Source: Paracyclopina nana (Eukaryota > Arthropoda > Copepoda > Cyclopoida > Cyclopettidae). From it: 64,000 nucleotides of DNA. The DNA lies in contig JAGUCH010000002.1 of the NCBI GenBank assembly GCA_019096065.1, positions 2,182,501-2,246,500 of the forward strand, in the 5' to 3' direction. The notes under the pieces are model-generated. The model was not told the origin of the DNA, did no database searches, and saw only the letters and a list, made by a program, of their open reading frames with translations. The first letter of the stretch is position 1; each line of letters opens with the position of its first letter. The position numbers and the translations under genes are program-made. Positions 28,432 through 39,000 of the stretch are shown in pieces.

Positions 28432-28925
28432 GGATCGCCATGAACTTGCAAGACGAAGATCACTCTCTTTTCGCACGCATTTACGCTTGTTTTCTGTAAC
28501 TTTTGCACTTTGTTCTTCTTATCGCGTGCCAATTCTCACTTTATACTTGCATTTCCTGCAGTCTTCGCGGACTTTTCCACTTTTTCGAGATCTCGCAAAC
28601 TTTTCGAGGCCTCGCAGACTTTTCGAGGCCTCGCAGACTTCGAAGCCGGCTTTTGGCACTTGCACTCGTCTTGTTTTTATTTTGATCTCAAAGCTTCCAA
28701 TATACTCGAGTATATACTATAGTACTTGTATTCTATATATATATAATAAAGAATTCGAATTCAAGTGGGGTAGCAGGTATTAGCGAAGCCGTTATCTTCA
28801 TCTGACAGCGCTCCCAGGCTTTACGTAGAGGCGCATAATAAAGAGAGGCTTTTTTACACGAAATTAGGCCGATTTCGGACCGGATTCATCTGGTAGCGAG
28901 CCTTGTTTACTAAAAAGTTCAAAAC
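28432..28925 (+). other. 3' region of the spliced gene; short repeats and poly(A) signal
   Basis: Contains two copies of TTTTCGAGGCCTCGCAGAC (about 28599-28637) with a diverged third just before, a run of alternating T/A (about 28694-28745) and AATAAA near 28746, the likely poly(A) signal. No further gene in this part. Confidence 0.5.
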
Positions 28926-29634
28926 ATGGCGGGCTTCCTTCACGGTTTGTTCGTAAGTTTTTTATTTCGAATTGAATCCGTTGAATCCTTTCATAAAACT
29001 GTATCTTTTCATTGGGAATGTAGAATCCTTCAACCACAACAGTGGCCCCCGCCACTGAGGCTCCCGTAGGGGCGCCCCCTGCGGCCGAGTCCGCGGCGGG
29101 GTGGCCCCAGCCACCTGCGGCCCCGCCCGCAGCCCCTTTGGGCAACGAGGAGTGCCCTCCCTGCCCCGTTCAGGGCTTCGTAAGTGCATTATTCGTTATC
29201 TATTTGGTCAAAGCTCGAAAGCTCGACTTTTTCTCGTATTGCAGGCCGAAGAGATCCTCTAGGGCGTGGCCCTGAATGTGGCAGGGGCGGCCACCTATTA
29301 TTTGGTGGCCCTGCCCGCCCTCGCCTGGGTCCACCGGGCCAGGCCCAGGGGCCTGTATCGGCTCGTCAGCCGGGTGTGGGACGAGCCCACGGACCTGCCC
29401 AGGGTCTCGGCCTGGGTCCTCCACCTGTTTGTGGGGGAGGAGGACCCCCTCGAAGGAGTCGTCTAGTAAGTCTAACTTATTCATTTAAGCTATCACAGCT
29501 TCACTATATTCGCCTTATCTTTTGCAGAAATCGTCTCGTTATCGGTAGGCCACCGCACCGGCCAGGGCTGGCCCCAACGTGGCCCAAGGCCAGCCCGCCC
29601 CCCTCGCCAGGAGGCCTCCCATTGGGACAATAAA
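28926..29634 (+). other. GC-rich spliced transcription unit, coding frame uncertain
   Basis: Starts with an ATG at 28926 and a GTAAGT donor nearby. Further donors (GTAAGT at 29180 and about 29466) pair with pyrimidine-rich acceptors about 65 bp later, and AATAAA stands at 29629. One part is Pro/Ala-rich, another reads as a membrane-span-plus-basic stretch (VAGAATYYLVALPALAW). GC content far exceeds the neighbours. It recalls the layout of the 304-aa gene (disordered part, membrane span, basic part), so it may be a diverged relative. It does not look whole, and I do not choose a protein. Confidence 0.35.
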
Positions 29635-31912
29635 GTCCACGTTCATTGTACTTTTGTGTCTACTGTGTTTACCGCAACTCATTTCGCGTTTACCTCAGCA
29701 GATAGCTCAGCCTTATGAAGCTCAGCACCTTTCTAGTCAAGTTCAGCAGTTCATTATCATAGCCAAGCACATTTCGAGTCCAATTTTTTACATTTCATGG
29801 CCAAAAGGACCGTAGACCATATCTCAGGTGTCAAGAATTGCATTTTAATTGCATAATTAATCATTAGCGAATCATTAGCGGCCCAAATCCATAGATTCGG
29901 GCCTGTAAATAAGCTAGCATTCCAGCTCGACCTTGACGGCCTTGACACTGCAAACGATGCTTCAATGTTCAAGAAAAGCGTTTACTATAGCCCTGCATTC
30001 CAGCTCGGGCTTGATGCAGCACCATATTTGAGTGTCTGCGATTACTACCGGCCAAGCGTTGGTGCTTATGGGCTACCAATGCCAATTTGGCATCCTTTTT
30101 TCCTTGGGCATTCCGGCTCAGCCTTGAGTGCGGCGAAGGAAACGTAGTCCCTACAGGACTGGAAAACCGGCCGTATGTCATTGCACATAGCAAAAGCAAG
30201 CTCAAGCACTAGGCAATGGCACAATATTCTTTTCCATATCAGGCTAGAAGACGTGTATTTTTCATTTTCTCACATGTCAGTCTACAATGTGTGCTGACCT
30301 AGCTTGTTTTGCTAGTGCTGTGTTTAGCGTAAATTGAATTCTCCACCAAAAAAGAGGGGATTCATGTGGCAACTGCAAGATAGCCACATTTCAGCACTTC
30401 TTTTATTTAACAATATGCCTAATCTTTGTGCACTTTGAACCTTTTCATCTGTTAGTCCATCTGGCGATCATTAGCGGTATCATTATAACATTAGTCATTT
30501 TCATTCTCTTGACTTTTATGCAACGTTTGATTTTATTCCTTGTACCCGCCTAATAAATCCCGGAATTTGGGTCACCACTCGAGTCAAGTATGGCCATTTT
30601 TGAGTTTTAGATAAGTTCAAAAACCTTCCCAGGTGAATTGTAGGTGCACCGGCGGTTCCACTCTTCATTGTTCGTTTTAGCCTTGGGCAAAACGTTTTTA
30701 GTTCGTGGTTAGGCGCATGGTGGCGCCACCATTCTACATCTCCAAGCGAAGCCGCTCAAACTGGATTTTTCTAGTGTGGGAGCGTCTCTGGATTTTTGTT
30801 CCATAACAACTTTTTGCCCCCCTTGGAGTCGGGTATCTGTTCAACAGAAACTGGCTCAGCGTCTTTGCGCCATGCAACTCACATTTCAGTCTATCTTGCT
30901 CAAATGTTTTTTGTCTAGCCATTTTGAACAGACTCATCGATTACGTTTTTATCTGTTATCACTGAATTGCATAGCTATTATAGCTCTGCATTCCAGCTCG
31001 GTCTTGATGCGTGCATCAAGTTCGGGTGCTCATAGCCGAAATTAATTTAAAAGATTGAGGTTATCAGCACCAATCTTTTCAGCTAATTTCGGTTAGCACT
31101 AATAATAAGATCCATAAAGCAAATTTTGCACCTTTATGTGCTAGTGTTCAGATTTATAGTTTTTGTGGCACTTTGCCATTTCCAGTTTTATCTAGAAATT
31201 TTGTTTACAATACTTTCTCAGAGCGCGAGTGCGCTCAAAATTTGTGAAATTTTTGGGGCGCAGGCTGCATTTCCTGCGGCTACGTATATATACTCCCCCC
31301 TCCACAATTTTCTGCATTTTGTGGGAACTGTAGTGAGCAGTCACACAAAATTCAGGTAAGTATGTTTTCGAATCTTTAACTATAAAAGATTTAGCAGCTA
31401 GGCTAATTTTATTCAATTTTTTATTTGTACTATGGCGCCCGTGGGCACCCTCCATGATATCAAAAACCTAAATCGTGCCACTGTAAGGAAGGAAGGTCGG
31501 CACATACTAAAGTTTATTTTTATTTAGAATTACGATTTCCAAAACAAGTTCAGTTGTCACACATAGACTGTTGTGGCAATCGAACTTAAAATGGTATTTT
31601 ATGGGGAAACACTTGTTCAACCCCCAAAATACCCCAGTGGTATCCAAAGCTGAAGAATTCACCAGCATATAGGATTTTTGTTGTCTTTATTAGCCACAAG
31701 GGAGCGGCCTATTCCAATAGAGAGTGGGTCCCCACATTTTGTTGAGGCAAGAAGGCCATAGTTTGGGCTGATTATTCGCCCAGGCACAAAGCTGTACTTA
31801 GTATTTCAAAATCCCTTTTAGGGAGATGAATCCCATTTTTGTACAGATTTCCATGTTCCATCCTACTCAAAGTCCGGAGGCGTCACGCCTAGACCTGCGT
31901 TATGCAACCAGG
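29635..31912. other. Retroelement segment with repeated motif and promoter-like site
   Basis: No convincing gene. The motif GCATTCCAGCTCG with a CTTGA partner appears three times (about 29920, 29995, 30988). An AATAAA lies near 30552. Near 31284 a TATATATA box is followed about 70 bp later by TTCAG and a GTAAGTATG donor, then an ATG at about 31433 with another donor shortly after. This looks like a third plus-strand promoter and short exon, but no full frame follows that I can support. Confidence 0.4.
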
Positions 31913-32840
31913 TCAAGGTCGAGACACTCTGATATTATAGGCACAGTAGTCGTTGCAACAGAGTTTTTGTTTTATGGCATATACTACTGTGGTATCGTTT
32001 CCATGCCAGAACATGTGTGATTTATAATCGTCCTTTTTTATCGATGCCCAATCCTCATTTTTAGAGGTTGTGTATTTTCCTAATTTCTTCTGGAAGTTTT
32101 CAATATCGTTCCAAGATTTTATATAGTAATGCGGCCAACACAAGCCCTCATGCGTATTGTGAGGTTTATTGTGTCCCACTTGCACAGTGCCTAGTGCCAA
32201 CTTTTGCTGTACTAAGGTACGAATGTCCCAGTAGCTATCAACCCACGCGAGGCATGGAGTGGATAGCGGTTCCATTTGGACATAGCTCAGTGGAGCTTTA
32301 ACCATAGTTTTCAAAACATAACTATTCAGATGGGGCATTACGCCCATCTGCAACTTCCCTCTTGCATGGCGTGTTTATAGTACTTTACTTTATATAACTT
32401 ATATAATAGTTAACTTTATTCAGGCCAATCGGCCTATCGTCTATTGTAAGCTTGGCCTCCTACTATAGTAGTAAGGGGCAAGCACACGTAAGTACCGGTC
32501 AAATTTTGATTTGCATCGGTATTTATCAGGAAACAGGACAAAATTATTTGTCCCATCAATATTGTAAAAATAACCTACGCAAACTTCATTTATTTTGTCA
32601 AAGCAAGCGAGGTTTGGTTTGTTGTTGGATTGAACAATCCCTGGAGGAAGTCCAAATCCAGTGCCTTGTGGCTTCCATCATTTTTATACATACTTCTAGA
32701 ACCGCTAACGAACTGCAGAGAGTATGTTTCGTTAGTTGTTTTCTTGCTGTCAATGTACTGTTCAGCAACTTATCACCTTTATGCATATTGTACCTTACTG
32801 GCGGGCATGTGAAGAGACATTGCCCGTTCGTGTCCATTTC
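31913..32840 (-). pseudogene. Cys/aromatic-rich coding remnant downstream of pol
   Basis: Minus-strand open segments (the longest is 31913-32353) are rich in Cys, Trp, Tyr and His (GLCWPHYYIKSWNDIENF, NDTTVVYAIKQKLCCNDYCA), with one splice-like donor and acceptor. Composition suggests a secreted or ectodomain protein, perhaps an old envelope-type gene after pol. It looks degraded; family not recognised. Confidence 0.35.
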
Positions 32841-33020
32841 TATGATCTTTTTGGCAAGTGGCCAAATTCAGGTCCGCAATCGACATTTTGCATTAACTTA
32901 CTTTTGGGTGCGCTTGATTGGTAAAACGGTGCGCCCATATTGGACTGACAAAGTAAAGGTAGTGACCCCATAAAATATGGGCACTAAGATTACCGTCATC
33001 ACGTCCTTTCTTACGAATCT

Positions 33021-36000
33021 CTATTTAAACTTCTTAAAAGCTAGCTTGTATAGGTCATCATAGGTGAGACGCAGCCGCTTCATTTCATTTATGTTGCTAT
33101 CATCTTGGTGATCCATGCCAGTCGCTTTAAGAAACTGAATATAATCAGGGACTGCAGCCATGTTTTTATTCAGTTTCCAATTAGGAACTACCTCTTCTAG
33201 TAACTCTCTCTCTTTTTGGTCTGGCCTTTGGTTCGTATTTGTAAACCTAACACGGGCGAATTCCTTGTCCTCCCGATCTAAAGGAGCTATTCGTGGAATA
33301 TTAGGGAAGTATTTTTGTTCTTTACCAGCTTTACTTTTCTCTTTCCCATACTTTCTTATGCCCGCTAACCTTCTGTAATCTACAGTTTCTTTTCTCTCCC
33401 GCAGTTGTCGTCTGGGAAGGATCCGTATTGGAGTGGGCTCACTAATCTCAGGTCCAACTGTTGGTTGGACAGCGGCCGAGGATTCTGGTTCCTTTGGTTC
33501 GGCGAATGATGTGGCTGCCGAACTACTCGGCTGGTCAGAAGACACCAAAAGGTTCGTGTCAAGGAGCTGTTGAACATTCTGTGAAGGACTTGTATCCTGT
33601 TCAGTTGTCAATGCTGCTTCGGAACGAGTCAATGCTTCAGAGGGATCAGGCTGAGCAATCGCAGGAAGACCCGCAGGTACGTTCTTTTTATTATACTTTT
33701 GAAACCCTGCCAGGGAGCGATAATTAACGTTTTTTCTTCTTCTTAGGTTATGAGGAAGAAAACTTAATGGAGACAACTTTTCTGGTTCATACGGAGCCCG
33801 TACAACAGCCTCAGGTGGCTTCTGAGTACCCGGTTGTGGAACTACTGGGCCAGTTTGCCTGAAAGTGGGGTGTGCAACCCCAGGAGTAGCTTGATGAGTA
33901 AGGTGCTCCTTTTCAGTCATAGCCAGGTCACCCAAAGGTGTAACCTTTGCCGAGGGGTGCTCAAGTACGTTTGTGCTTGGCACAGTTTGTGGTACTCCCG
34001 CATTTGGTAACTCACTATTTTTTGGTTGCAAATCAGGTTTTCTGACCGGACTTTTCATTATAGTATACCGAACTTGAGGCTCCCCTCCTTCAGCTCCATA
34101 AATCTCCGGTTTCGGGGCACTGGGCCCTTCCATAGGATTATCGATTGGTGGAGAGGGAGGCCGTTTACGTGGTGAGAGGTCTAACTGGCGTCGTACAATA
34201 TCGATTGCTTTTTGAACATTCTGTTTAATGCTTTTTGTCAACGGTGTACGCCGCAGATTTTTACGAGCAGTATAATAAATTGTAGTTGTGTCATCACTAT
34301 CACTACTTTCATTTTCATCATCGTGTGTATTTCCGCCGAATGGATCAGTAGGCAGTGCTAATTGCATACTTTCCAGGCCAGCAGATAAAGATTCTAGGTC
34401 AGTGTCAAATTTGGAAGGTGCGATGAAAGATGCTGCTTTTTCAACAATCTCCTCTATATTATCATTGTCCTTATTAGGAGTTGCAGACATACTTTGGTCA
34501 GGAGTGTGATATTTCTCCGGACTTTCAGGTATATCTGGCACACGTTGATCACGGTATTGGCCACGAAAGGCCCACTTTACAGGGCTGACCCCTGCAAGTG
34601 TCCCTTCACTGACGTTCGAGCGATCAGGAGTACTAATATGGTCAGGTTTGACACTTGGTAAATTCGGGTATAATCTTTCTTGTTGGGCCATTTCAGCAAA
34701 AGTAGGAGGGCCACGTTGGCTCAAGGCCAGCATGTCCTCATAAAATGCTTCATTGGGCCCTGTATTTGCACTTAGTGCAATTGCTTGTTCAATAAAATCA
34801 TCAGTGCCAGTGTCAGACAAAGAATCACTTGCTTCTTTGTGGAGAATATTATTACCAGCATTGTCAGCTAGGTATTTTTCTTCTAACTTCTTACGGTCAT
34901 ATTGTTCCCACTGCTTTTGCACGAGTTGTTTATTTTCCTCCTGTATTCGCAAAATATCTGAGGGCTTAAACAAGCTCGCTGCCTTTTGCATGAGAATAGA
35001 ACCAGAGCGCTTATAGGTTTGGTGAATCGCACTTGGCTCTGTGTCCATTGATGTGGACTGTGAAATCAATGAACTTTGCGAGGCCACTATACTAGAGGCC
35101 TTTGTATGACCCCGCAAACTATAATCATGACTTTCAGGGGCTGCCCCTTCAAGAAATTCGATAACCTCATTCCTTGCTTTTTTACGTAGAATTTCTTCCG
35201 GAGTGTAAGGTCGTTTCAAGAGGTTGGACAACTTTTCCGGAAGAAATCTATATAGTTCATGGAATCGATATAACTTGACATGATCTAAGCTTACTTCACG
35301 AGTAAGCCCATCATAAAGGTATGGCTTTACAGTCACAGTCGAATGCTGTCCAATGTCAATAACTTCAAACAAATCATCCATAAATTTATACCGTTGTTTA
35401 TTTATGGGATGTTTTATAACTAACACTAATGATCCAATCTCTGGTTTAAAGGAAGGTCTTTCAGTAGCCTTCATTTTTTCTAAGTGGAACTGTTCTTCTA
35501 GATCATATTCACGCATGCGTTGACGCCATTCGGCTTTATGAATTTTGTCCTCGCTTTCACTAAGTATTTCAAATACATCCCGTCCTAAATGATAGAACGG
35601 CATTTTATCGAAAAATAACGAAAAAGGTGTGGGGGTGATCTTCACCCCTTTATCATCAGTATATGCCAAATAAGTAAGAGGGCGATTATTTATTGCGTAA
35701 ATAGAAGTCTTAAACACATCGCATAACCTCATATTGTATGAGTTGGAGTTTAGGACTAATGCACTCCTTATTATTCGTATAGCATTTTCAGCGTAAGCGT
35801 TCGAATGCTTGTATGGCGATAAAGTTCGGTAATGACATAACTCCTTAATTTTATAACGATCAACAAGGCGTTGGAGGGCCTTATTAGTCGTTAGCTGGGC
35901 ACCATTATCTGCAAGTAATGTTTTTGGCACCCCAAACAAAGAAATTACTTCTTCCATAGCATTCGCTACCTGCTTATATTTAGCATCCAATAGTGGTTTA

Positions 36001-39000
36001 GCAATTATCATCTTAGAATAAACATCGACAAATACCAACAGGTCTTTTGCAGAAGACCCTTTGACTAAAGTGTCATCGAACTTGGCCAAATCAATCATTA
36101 CTAATTCCCATGGCTGAGTCGGGATGCGGAAACGCCCCTTCCCAACAAACCTAGTATTAGCTTGGCGGTATAAAGCGCAATGCATGCACGCACCAATAAT
36201 TATACGACTGATTCTGGCTGAGTAAGTTGAATACATAGATTGAGTAAAAAGGGTGTTGGTCTTTTTACTCCCCAAATGGTTATGTAACAGATGAATACAT
36301 GCCATAAGGTACACACAGTTAGGCATACTCATATACACTTTTGTATTAGTAGCAACACTGAAGGGTAACTTTACATTCTTGCGTATAACCAACAGGGCAC
36401 CGTCAAGGACACGATATTTTACCGCAACATCTAGTGGTACTTTCTCTGGAGGCGAAAGCATAATTAGATTTATTATCTTTTGTGTTTCTTCACAATTTTG
36501 TTGCAACTTAATGAGTAGGTTGCGTGTAATTCCTGGTAAATGTGGCGATATTCGCCGTTTAACAGTTACTGTATCTACTCTTAAGTTATTTTCTATATGA
36601 TTTACTGGTGAGTCAAAATCAGCTTCCCCATGAAACGAATGAGATAGTTTTGAAAGTATCTCGTCCTCAAGAAATTCATCATCATCATGTTTTGCTTGAA
36701 GTAAGGTTGACGTGTCGTCGTGCACAAATGGCGGCTTCGTGCCGATCATGTCAACCCATTTGTCATTTAGGCAATGCAACCTTTTCTGGAGTAGAGTCTT
36801 ACTCATAGTTCCAGAATTCACAAGTGTATCATACACATGTGTAAGTAATTCCTGTGTCGTTAGCACCTTATCTTTGATTGCATCGGGCAGAGGGTATTTA
36901 TTTGCATAAATATCCTTCGTAATCTGCCCCGCAATAGAGTAGGGCGCATAAAATACAGTTTCACCTTCTGGCGTTTGATGGTACTTATTTAATAATACAT
37001 CAACTACTTCTACCTCTGTGCGAGGTACAGCTCTCAATTTCCATGCTACAGGCAGGGAATAAATACGAGCTGCTAGTCTATGAGTGAAAGCATCTTTACC
37101 AGTAAACGAACTAGCCAGCACGCTGGCTATTGATAGACAATCCGTAACTATGACTAGTCGCTCATAGGCGAATAGTATGCTTTTAAAATGGTTTATCATT
37201 GTTAAAACTCCTAATGCTTCACGCTGAAACGAGTGGTACGAGAGGCAAACTGATAAAGGAAAGCGTGCGCTGTGTGCACCAACACACACAGCTTTACCAT
37301 CCTCATTCACCTCCATTAATAAAGCTGAGGTGCTAATTACCCCAGAATCAACCACTAAATAACCTTCTTTAAAACGTGGCAATGCCAGTGACATACCTGT
37401 TTTAATCTCGTCTATTACTTTATAGAAACATTTTTCTTGGAAAGCAGTGAAGGTGAACTTTCCTGTTTTCCCTTGCGCTGTTTGTAATACATCTAGCAGT
37501 GGAGCTGTGTATGTAGCCATATTAGGACAGTACTGGCTTAACCAGTTTGTCATTCCAATAAACTTTTGCAGCTGTTTCTTGGTTGTGGGAATAGGGAAAT
37601 CATCAAATGCAGACCTGAATTTATCGGGCATTCGCATAGTCATAATCCCATTTTCGTCAATAGATATTAGGTGCCCTAAGACTGTAGCTTCTTTAACACC
37701 TAATTGTGTCTTTTTAATTTGTAATAGGGCATTTAAGTCCTTGAGGCTTTGAAACAACTTCCTCAGATCACCTAAATGTCGTATGTAATCATCCAATGTA
37801 GCAGGCCTAGGCTTGCCAGGGTTCTTACAGGCCACAACCAAATCGTCTACATATACACATGTAAAGGGCAATATCTCAGGGTTAAGGGCCTGTTGGAGGA
37901 GCTCTGCGAACATTCTCGGAGCAATGGCGATCCCTTGTAGGCATGACTTACTTTTCAGAAAGACTGATCTATATATACTGCGAGGGGACGTTACTGCAAA
38001 GCAGCACATATCAGCACTATCAGAGTCCACAGGTAAGTTATCGTATCCGGATGTTACATCGAAAGATGACATTAAACACGAATTAGATAACATCCCTAGC
38101 AAGGTAGGGATAGGTGGCACTATGTGCTCCGAAGTCGTAAATATCAGATTTTTATTAAAAGATGTTAAGTCAACTAGTAGCCGAGGCTTGCGTTGCTTCA
38201 TAGGCAGCTTTTCATCATTTGGCCTTGAAGTCAAGAAACAAGGGCAAGCCGAGTACCTATTAAGTGACTTATCCACAATTTCAATTAATCCAGATGACAG
38301 CATTAATGCTATTTTACGGTCAACCTGCGTAGTTTCATACTCCGACATGTTAAATACTTTTGGCACTAATGGTTTATCATCCTTTAACTGGAACTTCATG
38401 GGTTCGACATTCCATAGCCTATATGATCTAGGATCCTCCGAGAATATAGTCTTATATTCTATTAAGAGGTCCCTAAAGTCTTCTCTGACCTCATCCGGAA
38501 TGTGTTCTAGATCCATGTTCAGGATCGTTTCTGGTTTCAATGGAAATGTATAACCTGCTACTCCATTTAAAACACGGAGAGGGTCAAATTCACTAGGGAA
38601 TTTCAGAAGGAGATTATAAACCTCATCATATAGTTTTTGGTTATTTTTCTCATCCTTAGAAAGCTCCAGGCTAGCTGATACAAGGTCTAGTTCAGAAGGA
38701 CTTTTTAGAACTGTTTGTCTGACACTGGTATCCACAATAGGACCTTCGTAAATAGTAGTGAAGCTCTTAAGTGGCACTTTGATGCCCATGTTCTTTGCCA
38801 AGCAAGGCTTGCACGAGCAACCATGTGGTTCAAGTACAAATGGTATAAATTTACCAAATTTTGTCTTTATATCCTCTTTGGTAAGGTCATCAGGGTACAT
38901 TTGTAACCCAGATAACACTAGCAATGCAGCGGTGGTTGCCATACAAAGTGGGTCACCTACATGCACATCGCCATCCATAAGTGTTCTGATCCACACGTCG

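Noticed and set aside
32452-32973. Plus-strand 173-aa frame after pol
   Set aside because: No domain; the minus strand there shows exon-like, Cys-rich coding signal, so this is a shadow.
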